Assembly (NCBI GenBank): GCA_964611095.1
Contig: CAZSWJ010000003.1
Location: 1-64,000, forward strand
DNA length: 64,000 nt
Source of the DNA: CAZKJL01 sp964611095
GTDB taxonomy: Bacteria; Patescibacteriota; Gracilibacteria; Peribacterales; Peribacteraceae
Reading direction: 5' to 3'
Shown piece after piece: positions 1 to 8,382 of the stretch (positions are counted from its first letter, which is position 1; each line of letters begins with the position of its first letter). The notes under the pieces are model-generated. The model saw nothing but the letters and a program-made list of their open reading frames with translations. It ran no database searches and was not told where the DNA came from. A program made the position numbers and the translations under genes.

Positions 1-1
1 C

Positions 2-70
2 GTACCGATCAGATTCAACGGACAAGGCGCGGGGTTCAAACACGAAGGCTCGATGGTATTGAGTTACTAG
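2..70 (+). CDS. Possible C-terminal tail of an upstream protein (partial)
   Basis: An open frame enters from the left edge and ends at TAG, giving 22 residues that finish GFKHEGSMVLSY. The residue mix looks protein-like, but the piece is too short to recognise. It could equally be chance. It lies tail-to-tail with the next gene on the minus strand. Confidence 0.25.
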   Translation, partial: VPIRFNGQGAGFKHEGSMVLSY

Positions 71-112
71 TGATTTTTAGGGGCTTGATGACATCGGCCC
101 GGTTTCCCATTT

Positions 113-556
113 TTAGCTCTGAACGCGCGCTTCGGTATTCTTGAGAGCAGGAGGGTACTTTCGGAACATCGGGTCACCCTTGTATTTTCCTAACATGATA
201 ATGGCAGTGAGCACGATCAATAGCATTAATGTAAGCACACTCAACCATTTGCTTCGAGGGGTGGGTAATGTGCCTATTCCAAAACCGATGAGCATACCAA
301 TAATCACATATGGAATCAGGAGGGGAATAAAAATAATCAGGAACAGAAGCGGATGTGGTGTTGCTCCAGAAAATTCCGCAAGCCACATCCCAAAGTAGGG
401 AAGCGTAAACACCATTCCTGTACGTCGACCACCCTCAAATATTCTCCACAAAGGAATGATGGTAAGAACATAACGCACTACGAACGGAAACAGCGCGCCT
501 GCGATTCCGCCAATTATGTAAGGCTTGAGCCACTTTTGGAGACGCTTAAATTTCAT
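113..556 (-). CDS. Hypothetical membrane protein, 147 aa
   Basis: I do not recognise this protein. It starts MKFKRLQKWLKPYIIGG with basic residues, then has about four hydrophobic segments (roughly residues 13-35, 45-60, 68-97 and 103-123). A short polar tail carries KGDPMFRKYPP. It would sit in the cytoplasmic membrane. It is separated by more than 300 bases from the DedA-PAP2 gene upstream on the same strand, so it probably has its own promoter. No -10 hexamer lies at the 6-8 nt spacing seen for many genes here. Function unknown. Confidence 0.65.
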   Translation of the reverse strand: MKFKRLQKWLKPYIIGGIAGALFPFVVRYVLTIIPLWRIFEGGRRTGMVFTLPYFGMWLAEFSGATPHPLLFLIIFIPLLIPYVIIGMLIGFGIGTLPTPRSKWLSVLTLMLLIVLTAIIMLGKYKGDPMFRKYPPALKNTEARVQS

Positions 557-874
557 AGTTTTACCTTGAAACTCTTACTGGCTGAGCGGACGGGTCAGAC
601 ACCAAAACTTGTGAGTCCCAGAGAGCGTTTTTGAGGGGGGTCATTTGACTCTCGGAGAGCAGGCGGGTCAGTGATCGAAATGAGACAAATGAGACAGTAC
701 AACAGGGGGTGTCTCATTGCTAGACTTCTTGATATTTTGGCTTATAAAAGCCTTTTCTTCATGAAGGTTGACACAAGATATTTATTGTAATATTTCATTC
801 AAATTTTTGAACTTCGATACTCCTAACTTTTCTGCGCAAATCGCTATTGCTTATCAAAGAAGATGCGCACGCGA
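557..874. other. Intergenic stretch with hairpins
   Basis: No convincing gene is present. A perfect 9-bp inverted repeat, AATGAGACA / TGTCTCATT, spans 688-718 with a 13-nt loop, and a further direct copy of ATGAGACA lies just left of it. A short palindrome GGCTTATAAAAGCC sits near 739. TTGACA at 768-773 with an AT-rich stretch after it would point rightward, into the 3' end of the DedA-PAP2 gene on the opposite strand. Whether that is a promoter cannot be told. Confidence 0.45.
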
Positions 875-2977
875 TCAACGGCAGTTGAGAATGGTAAACG
901 CAGCTTTCCCATCTGTGAAAAACCCATCTTCTGAGAAATTCTTTCCGAGCATCGGTGAGACAAGCGTCGTCTCTTGCCCACTTGCACTCAGTCCGGCATT
1001 TCTCAGGTCTGAAATGAGAAGATGCCGCTCCGTATCAATGTCAGGAGTAATCTCATGCGTCATGCTTCCCCACTTCACATCCATATCCAGGCTTACAGTT
1101 CCGACAAAGAGAGAGCCGGAGGCTGTATTGTAGGGTGTCTGCCAAAACCGAACATGGTGGCGTGCGGGTAGAGTCTTCTGCTGTGTTTCTTTCTCGAAGC
1201 TCAAATCATGTGGCCGTGTATCGTAAAATGAAGGCGTCATAGGAGCTGAAGGATAGTCACGATTCAAGAAGATGGCTTTCACTGCTTGCTTCAGAGAAGA
1301 GAGGGAAATGGTATTCGCAGGCATCCAGTGAACTTTTGAGAAGCCGTCGATGAGGCATTTCTGCGGAGCGATAATGATGAGATTGATCGGCTCCTGACGC
1401 TCGCCAATAAGAGTTTCTGTGAAAAGCGGCAGCGTTCCTTTTTGAAACAGCGGAAGCACTGCACGTACTTCGATACGCTCGGTTTCTGGCTTCTCTGTAG
1501 GCGTCCATGGGGAAGGGGCAAAAAAGAAGAGCAAGACGACGATACATATCTCCGTTACTCCGACAATAAACAGAGGAAAAGAAGAGGGAGATGGACTTTG
1601 TTCTTTCTTCTGCCACAGGAGCCACTCCGTGACGCTGATAGAGAAAATCAGGGCAGAGAGTCCGACTAAATTACCAGCAAGGACATCGCTGAGGTAGTGG
1701 ACCCCAAGATACAGACGGCTTACATCGATAAGCAGGATCATCGTGAGTGCTCCAAAGAACGAACTTACTTTTACTTTCCATGAACGATGTGTACGAATGA
1801 GCAAATAGGCTACAAAGCCATAGAGCGCAACGGCACCTGTCGCGTGCCCGCTTGGAAATGAGAATGATTCTTCAGCGATTGCTCGCAGCAACTCATCCGG
1901 TCGTAAGCGGTGAAACAAGAGTTTCCCGACGTACGTTGTTCCCTCTGATCCGATCAGCGTCAGCCAAAGTGTGAAGGCGAAGATTCGTTGGCGCTTGTGT
2001 AAAAGAATTCCCGTGAGTATCAATACAACCGCAATGACAACGCCTGCCTCAGCAAAAAGTGTGATGAAATAGAAGAAGTGCAGCAGTGGCGAATACCGAA
2101 AGGCAAAAAGAAGGTTCGCAAGCCGCTTGTCGACCAAAATGAGAGGATCTCCTGAAAGATAGTCTTGCACGATGCCAAGAAGCAGTCCGACCGTATAGAC
2201 GAAAGCAAAGGCAAGCAGAGTGAATGGCAAGCCAAAGAAGCTCCTTGTTGAAAATCGGTTACGAAAGAACTGAATACTGCTTGGATGATTTTCCAACCAT
2301 TTCTTTACTTTAGGATTTTTTAGCAGCCTGATCTTGATGGAATTCCCGAATGAGAAAAGTAGAACAATAATTTCTTCTCCATGTCTCAGCATCCATCTCC
2401 AAAGCCACGCAACTCCTGAAAGAAGAACGAAGACGACGACAAGAAATATTCCCACTCGTGTTCCCCAGAGAAGCGCAAGCTTCCATGCCGCACCAAAGAC
2501 ATACCCCAAAGCGACATAGGCCACAGCCCAGAGAATTCCACCGATGATATTTGCGATGTAGAAGCGGGTACGAGGCATCTCCATCGTACCCGCAATAAAT
2601 GGGACAATCGGGCGAACCCATCCGACAAAACGTCCGACAATCAGGCTTTTCACCTGATGCTTCTGAAAGAAAGGCTTTGCGCGATTTACTTGTCGCTGTA
2701 ACCACGGTCGCTTGTTGAGGAACATTTTCCCTCTGCGCCCAAGCTCATAACTCACGCCATCTCCCAGCACTGCACCAATCGTTGCGGCAATAACGACGAT
2801 CCAGAAGCTATATATTCCTTGAGCGGCCAAACCCCCCGCAATGACCACAACAACAGTCCCGGGAACGATGAGACCTGTGAAGACGAATGCTTCGGCAAAA
2901 GAAATGGCAACAATAAACAGGTATCCCAGGATCCCCAGATGACTAATGTTTGGAAGATATGCTTGAAGGAAACTCAT
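875..2977 (-). CDS. DedA - PAP2 phosphatase - LssY-like fusion membrane protein
   Basis: This 700-aa multidomain membrane protein has three parts. Residues 1-200 are a DedA/VTT (SNARE-associated) domain, with GLIVPGTVVVVIAGG and GRFVGWVRPIVPFIAG. Residues about 250-460 are a PAP2-type acid phosphatase with the full signature: KLLFHRLRP, FPSGHATG and SRLYLGVHYLSD. The C-terminal 200 residues resemble the soluble LssY C-terminal domain. PAP2 enzymes remove phosphate from lipid phosphates such as phosphatidic acid or undecaprenyl pyrophosphate. DedA proteins are linked to lipid carrier flipping. One protein could therefore move and dephosphorylate a carrier lipid, but the substrate is not shown. 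The start is supported by TACCAT 8 nt upstream of ATG. All PAP2 catalytic residues are present. Confidence 0.88.
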   Translation of the reverse strand: MSFLQAYLPNISHLGILGYLFIVAISFAEAFVFTGLIVPGTVVVVIAGGLAAQGIYSFWIVVIAATIGAVLGDGVSYELGRRGKMFLNKRPWLQRQVNRAKPFFQKHQVKSLIVGRFVGWVRPIVPFIAGTMEMPRTRFYIANIIGGILWAVAYVALGYVFGAAWKLALLWGTRVGIFLVVVFVLLSGVAWLWRWMLRHGEEIIVLLFSFGNSIKIRLLKNPKVKKWLENHPSSIQFFRNRFSTRSFFGLPFTLLAFAFVYTVGLLLGIVQDYLSGDPLILVDKRLANLLFAFRYSPLLHFFYFITLFAEAGVVIAVVLILTGILLHKRQRIFAFTLWLTLIGSEGTTYVGKLLFHRLRPDELLRAIAEESFSFPSGHATGAVALYGFVAYLLIRTHRSWKVKVSSFFGALTMILLIDVSRLYLGVHYLSDVLAGNLVGLSALIFSISVTEWLLWQKKEQSPSPSSFPLFIVGVTEICIVVLLFFFAPSPWTPTEKPETERIEVRAVLPLFQKGTLPLFTETLIGERQEPINLIIIAPQKCLIDGFSKVHWMPANTISLSSLKQAVKAIFLNRDYPSAPMTPSFYDTRPHDLSFEKETQQKTLPARHHVRFWQTPYNTASGSLFVGTVSLDMDVKWGSMTHEITPDIDTERHLLISDLRNAGLSASGQETTLVSPMLGKNFSEDGFFTDGKAAFTILNCR

Positions 2978-3057
2978 AGGTATTCATGGTAGCGTATCGC
3001 AATCAATGACGAATCTATGGAAGACTCTTGAGATCAATGAAATCTTTTTCTCGGCTG

Positions 3058-4296
3058 CTATGGATTGCTGAGCACAGAGAGCAGCGCTTCGAGCGCGGAC
3101 TTTTCACTGGTCAAATTTGGGCCGACTGCCCGGAGTTCACGCAATACGGTATCGATCTTTCCGTCGATCTCAGTCCACCTCGTTTTGTCCTTTGGTTTCA
3201 GTGTTGCTTGAGCCTTGTCCCATTCATATTCAAGATCGCCGATGCGCAGAGTTGCTTCAGACTGTTTGTTCGCGTTGAGCAACTTGAGCGTATCTTGTGC
3301 GATTGTGCGGAAGATCAAGAGATCGCCAAATGCCGAAGCTTGTTGCTTGATTACTTCTGCCGATGTCATCTCCGGCGCAGGTGCCTGAAGTGCCGATTGC
3401 CGAACGGAATAGCCTACTCCTGCTACCGTGAGTAGAAGTAACAAGGTTATGACGGTCTGCCACAAGCCACCTTTTTCTTCCGGCTCAACGCCGCTCTGGT
3501 CGGATGTATGTGTGGAAACGTCTCGTTTCGTCACTGAGAGGTACATCACAATTGCTAAAATACCGGCCAGGAAAATGATACTTGTCGTAGTCGCGCCAAG
3601 TCCCACGCCGCCATGCGCCGGGGGTTGTGACAAATAATCACCAATAGACGCACCCAACGGCCGGGTAAAAATGTAAATGAGCCAAAAGGCGAGTATGCCG
3701 TGCAGCCCGAGTCTCCATGCGATAGTAACTAGTGCAATCAGCGATGCAACGATCAAACCTGTTACGAAATATCCTAACCCCAGACCTTCTGCGACAAGGT
3801 CTCCAGTCGCGGTCCCAAGTGCAAATGTCAGGAGAATGGCAAGCCAGTAAAAGGCCTCTCTGCGCGTTGTAAAAATAGAGTGCATAGATAGTGTCTTCTC
3901 GCTCACGTACCACGCCAAGAACGCCAATGCCAAAAGTACTGTAAAAATCACGGTGCTTATTTGCAGCGGCACACCTAGGCTGTCGGTCAGAATATCGGTG
4001 ATCAATGTTCCGAATACGCTCACGAGTGCAACTGTCAGCCAGTAGATGCCCGGCACGTATTTTTTGGTTCTGAATTGAACAATCATAGCAATGAGCAATA
4101 GCGCCCCCATTACGATGGACGTACCGATCAGGCCTACATTCAAATTGATATTCAGGAAGTCGGCTACCGTTTCTCCAACAGTGGTACAAAAAATCTTGAT
4201 AATCCAGAAGTAGAGAGTCACTTCGGGAACCTTATTGAGCATGCGGCGTCCTATTGCAGCAGCACCGTTTCGTTGAGAGATATTCGATAATTCCAT
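3058..4296 (-). CDS. COG4705/DUF347-repeat membrane protein
   Basis: A 412-aa protein with four related membrane repeats of the DUF347 type. They are recognisable by a TTVGETVADFL / GTATGDLVAEGLG / RPLGASIGDYL pattern in which a small-residue helix ends in (T/S)xGD. The repeats fill residues about 25-255. A further TM segment near 275 is followed by a soluble helical C-terminal region of about 130 residues, rich in Lys, Glu and Leu. The family's function is not established. The ATG at 4296 (MELSNISQ) was chosen over an upstream GTG at 4332. It lies between the DedA-PAP2 gene and a PH-domain protein on the same strand, with short gaps, so co-transcription is possible. Confidence 0.8.
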   Translation of the reverse strand: MELSNISQRNGAAAIGRRMLNKVPEVTLYFWIIKIFCTTVGETVADFLNINLNVGLIGTSIVMGALLLIAMIVQFRTKKYVPGIYWLTVALVSVFGTLITDILTDSLGVPLQISTVIFTVLLALAFLAWYVSEKTLSMHSIFTTRREAFYWLAILLTFALGTATGDLVAEGLGLGYFVTGLIVASLIALVTIAWRLGLHGILAFWLIYIFTRPLGASIGDYLSQPPAHGGVGLGATTTSIIFLAGILAIVMYLSVTKRDVSTHTSDQSGVEPEEKGGLWQTVITLLLLLTVAGVGYSVRQSALQAPAPEMTSAEVIKQQASAFGDLLIFRTIAQDTLKLLNANKQSEATLRIGDLEYEWDKAQATLKPKDKTRWTEIDGKIDTVLRELRAVGPNLTSEKSALEALLSVLSNP

Positions 4297-4370
4297 AAGG
4301 GAGTTGAGGGAAAGTTCTTGCCTATTGAACACAAAGAGTTGTCACTTTTCTGTCAAATAGTTTTGGGTTC

Positions 4371-4868
4371 TCACGCTGTGGAACTGGAAAGGATTGTTGT
4401 TTGCTTCATAAAATCAGCATGATAGGACGCGTCGGATATCCCTTTCATCACAAAGGGGTCTTTTAAAAAGCGTCCTTGAAGCTCAATTGAGCCGTATCTC
4501 AATATACGACCCGATACTGTCTGCTTACAAAAAATACGTTCGATATTTTTAAGAGCGAATCGCTTCTCTTGAATTGTGAAAAAACCAGAACGGTGGACAA
4601 TCTCGTCAAAGTGAATTTCATACGTATCGTGCGTCCAATGGAGAATAAGAAGCAAGCCGTAGATAACTTCAATAATGATGGCAGCAAAGAATGCGACCAA
4701 GCCCACTTGCATTGTTTGGAAAAAGGAAAAAGACGCGTTCAGATTCGTATCGATGTCGGTGCCGTAAATGAAAATGGAATATAGAATTGAGAGCACGATA
4801 ACCATCGTCAGAAGCTTGAAGGTGAAAAATATAGGGCTTTTCCTGATTATCGTCGGCGTAGATGCCAT
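4371..4868 (-). CDS. Membrane-anchored bacterial PH-domain protein (YdbS-like)
   Basis: 165 aa. Two hydrophobic segments (residues about 16-35 and 50-75) form a hairpin in the membrane. A bacterial pleckstrin-homology (bPH2) domain follows, with the stretch RSGFFTIQEKRFALKNIERI and then GSIELQG. Such proteins are membrane-associated and their role is generally unknown. The gene follows the histidine kinase gene on the same strand after about 75 bases, so it may belong to the same transcript. Confidence is good for the domain and low for any function. Confidence 0.75.
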   Translation of the reverse strand: MASTPTIIRKSPIFFTFKLLTMVIVLSILYSIFIYGTDIDTNLNASFSFFQTMQVGLVAFFAAIIIEVIYGLLLILHWTHDTYEIHFDEIVHRSGFFTIQEKRFALKNIERIFCKQTVSGRILRYGSIELQGRFLKDPFVMKGISDASYHADFMKQTTILSSSTA

Positions 4869-4944
4869 GGTAAAGTGTTGGAAACAAAATTACTGTAGTG
4901 GATTCCATGTCTTTATTTCATCAATATCTAGCATGTTTTTGCTT

Positions 4945-6285
4945 CTATTCGGTCTGCTCTCGCACAAACACCGTGAACGTGCTGCCCTTCGCTTGGGTAC
5001 TCTCAACCTCTATTTTCCATCCCTCCTGTTCACAAACCGCTTTGCAAATAGCAAGGCCTAGACCAAATCCATCCTCCGTATGATTGCGAGATTCATCGGC
5101 ACGGTAGAAGCGATCGAAAATATAGGGAAGGTGCTCCTTCGGAATGCCGATGCCCGTATCGGTGACCGATACTGATTCTTTGTGGATGGTAACCGTGACA
5201 CTCCCTTTCTTTGTGAAGTGAATGGCATTTTTTATCAGATTTCCGATCACTTTTTCCAGAGCAAGAGGACTTGTGTGCAGATGCGGATCGGATTCTTTGT
5301 GCAAAGTGAGAATGAGATTCTTTTGTTCGGCAATTGACTGGAAGCCGACCCAAAGAGCAGAAATAACCTCGGTGACAGAAATTTTATCACGCGTCTTTCG
5401 AGACATCCCTCTTGAGAGGAAAAGCAGATCTTCCACCAGTGCTTGCATGCGTTTCATTGCATCTTGCATCGATTGTATTTTCTCTTGCTGGCTCGGGGTC
5501 AACTTTTTCACGTTTTGGGATAATAATTCTAGCGAACTCTTCATGATCATAAGTGGAGTGCGGAGTTCATGACTCGCATCCTGCGTAAATTGCTTTTCGT
5601 GTTCGATAGCATCTTTCAGTCTCGAAAGAAGTGAATCGAATTCGCCTGCCAAATGGCCGATTTCGTCATCAGGGTAGGCATTCATCAGTGGAGATCCTGT
5701 CAAATTTGCGGCGTCGATGCCGCGTACTTTGGCTCGCAACACACGCAAAGGAGCAATCGCTCTGCCTGCGAAGAACGCGCTGAGCGCAAACGAGCAAAAA
5801 ACTGCTGTCCCGAAGACGAGCAACAATACAAGTAAGAGGCTTTCGGTCGCATTATCGTATGTTTCGAGATTTTGACTGACTATGATCGTATATGTTCCTG
5901 CTTTACCACGGAAAAAACGGAGCGAATCCAATGGTGTTTTTACGTCGGAATATCCGTCATGGGCAGGAAATTCGGCTCTGGCACCAGGCGATTGATCAAT
6001 GATCTTCCCTTGTGCATCGAGAATGACAGCGGTAAGTCCGAGATTCTTCACTGAATTGATTTTGCTAAATGCCTCATCTTGGAAATCAACAGCTTCCTTG
6101 CCGGTACCAGTACCATCGATGCCGTTGCGAATATTTTCGTACTGCACAAGCAGCAATGTGTCGATGTTTCGACGGAGATTCTGTGTGTAAAGCAGCCAGA
6201 TAGCGCTTCCTGACAGCAGAAGAATGGCTGTCATCGCGAGCGAAAACTGAAGGGAAAGCCGCCACTTGATCGGCAGGCTACGCAT
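4945..6285 (-). CDS. Sensor histidine kinase (two TM, HAMP)
   Basis: 446 aa starting at MRSLPIKWRL. This start overlaps the end of the response regulator gene, which is typical of coupled translation. Layout: TM1 at residues 12-33; an extracytoplasmic sensor of about 110 residues; TM2 at 149-173; HAMP at 174-225. The HisKA motif QDASHELRTPL carries the phospho-accepting His239. The ATPase boxes follow: LIKNAIHF (N), VTDTGIGIP (G1) and GFGLGLAI (G2). It should autophosphorylate on His239 and pass phosphate to the partner regulator. The sensor region has no recognisable ligand domain. The PepSY gene upstream suggests an envelope or metal-stress signal, but that is inference. Confidence 0.92.
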   Translation of the reverse strand: MRSLPIKWRLSLQFSLAMTAILLLSGSAIWLLYTQNLRRNIDTLLLVQYENIRNGIDGTGTGKEAVDFQDEAFSKINSVKNLGLTAVILDAQGKIIDQSPGARAEFPAHDGYSDVKTPLDSLRFFRGKAGTYTIIVSQNLETYDNATESLLLVLLLVFGTAVFCSFALSAFFAGRAIAPLRVLRAKVRGIDAANLTGSPLMNAYPDDEIGHLAGEFDSLLSRLKDAIEHEKQFTQDASHELRTPLMIMKSSLELLSQNVKKLTPSQQEKIQSMQDAMKRMQALVEDLLFLSRGMSRKTRDKISVTEVISALWVGFQSIAEQKNLILTLHKESDPHLHTSPLALEKVIGNLIKNAIHFTKKGSVTVTIHKESVSVTDTGIGIPKEHLPYIFDRFYRADESRNHTEDGFGLGLAICKAVCEQEGWKIEVESTQAKGSTFTVFVREQTE

Positions 6286-6964
6286 GCTGGGACGGATCGA
6301 TAGTGTATCCCATGCCATGCACGGTGCGAATAATCTGAATGTTCGATCCATCGTCTAGTTCCTTACGTAACTTTTGTATGTGGGAGCGGACGACATCGCT
6401 CCAAAGTTCCGCGTGCGCGTCCCAAACATGCGCCTCGATGTCCGATTTGGAGACGATCTTGCCCGCGTTTCGCATGAGAAATTCAAGCAATTGATACAGC
6501 TTACGGGTCAGGTGGATTTCTTTGCCCGCTCTTTCCACATGCTTGGTATCCGTATTGAGAGACAGGTCTCCTACGCGCAAAATCTGTCCGTCCACTTCGG
6601 TGCGGGATGATCGGCGCAGAAGTGCCTGGATTCGTGCCAGAAGCTCGCGCAGTTCAAAAGGCTTGACCAGATAATCATCGGCACCGGTACCGAGTCCTGT
6701 CACACGGTCATCTAATGTGTCCCTCGCGGTGAGCATGATGATGGCAGCCTGTGGATTGATCCCGCGGAGCTTTTGGCAGAGTTCTAGTCCCGTCATACCG
6801 GGAAGCATCCAATCAAGTAGGCAGACATCATAGGTATTGTTCTTTGCAAATTCCCATCCCTTGTTTCCGTCGTAAGCGATATCCACGGCAAATGTCTGCT
6901 GCCGCAGGTACTCGGCAATATTCTTTGCGATGGCCGGTTCGTCTTCGACGATAAGAATGCGCAT
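6278..6964 (-). CDS. OmpR/PhoB-family response regulator
   Basis: 228 aa. The N-terminal receiver domain (MRILIVEDEPAI) has acidic residues near 8-9, phospho-acceptor Asp51 in LLDWMLPGMTG and Lys101 in DYLVKPFE. The C-terminal winged helix ends with VVRSHIQKLRKELDDG and VHGMGYTID, the standard OmpR/PhoB DNA-binding domain. The start at MRILIV was preferred because an extra 18 residues upstream do not match the family. It pairs with the overlapping histidine kinase. Upstream sequence holds TTGACA immediately after the preceding terminator stem and AT-rich -10-like TACAAT and TATAGT, so it may have its own promoter. Confidence 0.93.
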   Translation of the reverse strand: MRILIVEDEPAIAKNIAEYLRQQTFAVDIAYDGNKGWEFAKNNTYDVCLLDWMLPGMTGLELCQKLRGINPQAAIIMLTARDTLDDRVTGLGTGADDYLVKPFELRELLARIQALLRRSSRTEVDGQILRVGDLSLNTDTKHVERAGKEIHLTRKLYQLLEFLMRNAGKIVSKSDIEAHVWDAHAELWSDVVRSHIQKLRKELDDGSNIQIIRTVHGMGYTIDPSQHA

Positions 6965-7017
6965 TGGAGATATGGAATTGACTATATTGTACAAGAGAAA
7001 ATGTTGCTTCTTTGTCA

Positions 7018-7050
7018 AAACCCGGCTGGATCATAACGCCAGCCGGGTTT
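7018..7050 (-). terminator. Rho-independent terminator after the PepSY gene
   Basis: A perfect 12-bp stem, AAACCCGGCTGG / CCAGCCGGGTTT, has a 9-nt loop. On the minus strand it runs into TTTT. It lies just downstream of the PepSY gene and upstream of the response regulator, separating the two transcripts. Confidence 0.85.
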
Positions 7051-7071
7051 CTGCCGATGATGGTGTGTTGC

Positions 7072-7578
7072 TTACTTGCCGTCATTCATTTCCTGTCCGG
7101 CTGGCTCATTCTGATCCTGTTGGTCATTGCCATCCTTCTCACCGTCGTCTTTCTCGGTGTGAAGGACCTTGCCGGTTGTGGCGTCGACGGTGACGTCTAC
7201 GACGGTCTTGTTGCTGTCTGTTACGAGGACTTTATAGACAAGTTTTCCGTCGTCATTCTCCAGTGTTGCGGATTGTACCGTGCCCGCTTGCGCCTTGAGG
7301 GCAGCTGCCTTGGCGGCATCAGCGCTGATCTTTGCGAGGGATGGATCGGCTGGTGCATCCGGTGTCTCAGCTGCATCTTTCGTATCCTGTCCTTCTTGCT
7401 GATCGATTGTACCCGGAGCGTCCGGTGTCTCCGTCGCATCTGCTTGGATGCCGGAAGCCTGCTGTACTACAGGCTGTGTCTGAGTGCTTTGAGCGCTCGA
7501 TAGCTGGGCAAGGAGCGGAACTGCTAGCGCAATGCTGGAGATTCCAGCGATGGCGCCGAGTGTGAACTTATTCTTCAT
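7072..7578 (-). CDS. Secreted PepSY-domain protein
   Basis: 168 aa. A signal peptide is clear (MKNKFTLGAIAGISSIALAV, cleavage likely after the AQS region near residue 29). A low-complexity acidic linker rich in Gln, Asp and Thr follows. The PepSY domain is at residues about 85-150, with ISADAAKAAALKA and VVDVTVDATTGKVLHTE. A charged, Asp/Gln/Asn-rich tail ends the protein. PepSY domains occur in propeptides and small periplasmic proteins and are thought to inhibit peptidases. It lies upstream of the two-component genes, on the same strand, but is separated from them by a strong terminator. A regulatory link is plausible but unproven. Confidence 0.85.
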   Translation of the reverse strand: MKNKFTLGAIAGISSIALAVPLLAQLSSAQSTQTQPVVQQASGIQADATETPDAPGTIDQQEGQDTKDAAETPDAPADPSLAKISADAAKAAALKAQAGTVQSATLENDDGKLVYKVLVTDSNKTVVDVTVDATTGKVLHTEKDDGEKDGNDQQDQNEPAGQEMNDGK

Positions 7579-7735
7579 AGTGTAATGGGGTAAAGATATA
7601 GAATGTCTCTTACAGAGAGCAGGGCCCTGTTTCCGTAGAAGACAGCAACATCGTACGTGGGGAGGTGTCGCTTCTCCGTCAAGGCGATGTCAATACCGAA
7701 CGAATTTTTACCAGCGACAAAACTATGATGATGCA

Positions 7736-8338
7736 TCAGTCTTTTAGTTCCGCACCCCCTGCATCTTTCAGGATCTGCAGGTGAGCGGTTTTGAAATCCG
7801 GCGTGCTCACCTCTACGTCGAATTGCAATTTATTGGCCGAGGTGAAATAGATACCGTTCGTGTTCACGCCGAAATGATCAGCTTCTTGCTTCCCATCGAA
7901 GTGTACGGCGCGAGATTCACCGCTTTGTAGTATGAAACCGGATAGTTTTTTGTAGTACCCTTCGCTTTTGGAAGTTGTCAGATCCTTGACCGTATAATAG
8001 ACCTCAACATTTCTCATGGGCTTCTGAGAGGCGTTTTTCAGAACGATCTCCAAATGATCGCTGACAACTTTTGCATTTGCATCAACGTTGTTTTCCGTGA
8101 TGCCTGAAACGATGGTCAGTCCGTCTGCAGTTGCCGTGTTTTTTATGGGGTTCGCATAGGTTCCTGGGACAATATCTTGCGGATCACTCGCTGTGACTGC
8201 GGTTGTCGAAGAATTTGTTCCTTGAACCGAGGAGGGGGCAGTGTAAGGCGAAGATGACCCGCGTGATTGCATAATGGCCGTTCCAGCGACCCCGAGGATG
8301 AGAAGTCCTCCGATGATATACATTGTCATATTTTTCAT
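7736..8338 (-). CDS. Secreted or membrane-anchored hypothetical protein (FxLYD-like fold possible)
   Basis: 200 aa. One N-terminal hydrophobic segment (MKNMTMYIIGGLLILGVAGT) acts as signal or anchor. A Ser/Thr-rich linker and a beta-rich domain follow, with LEIVLKNASQKPMRNVEVYYTV and FILQSGESRAVHF. The 'conserved residues, then NVEVYYTV' pattern recalls FxLYD-type extracytoplasmic domains, which another gene in this window (20318-21229) also shows. No enzyme motifs are visible. It is downstream of the ABC transporter genes on the same strand after a gap of 44 bases. Confidence 0.65.
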   Translation of the reverse strand: MKNMTMYIIGGLLILGVAGTAIMQSRGSSSPYTAPSSVQGTNSSTTAVTASDPQDIVPGTYANPIKNTATADGLTIVSGITENNVDANAKVVSDHLEIVLKNASQKPMRNVEVYYTVKDLTTSKSEGYYKKLSGFILQSGESRAVHFDGKQEADHFGVNTNGIYFTSANKLQFDVEVSTPDFKTAHLQILKDAGGAELKD

Positions 8339-8382
8339 AGTGGTTGTGGGAAGAAAGCAAAGGTAAAGCTATGAGTATAGAA

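Noticed and set aside
768..796. TTGACA with an AT-rich -10 as a promoter for a rightward gene
   Set aside because: No convincing plus-strand gene follows; it would run antisense to 875-2977. It is kept only as a remark on the intergenic region.
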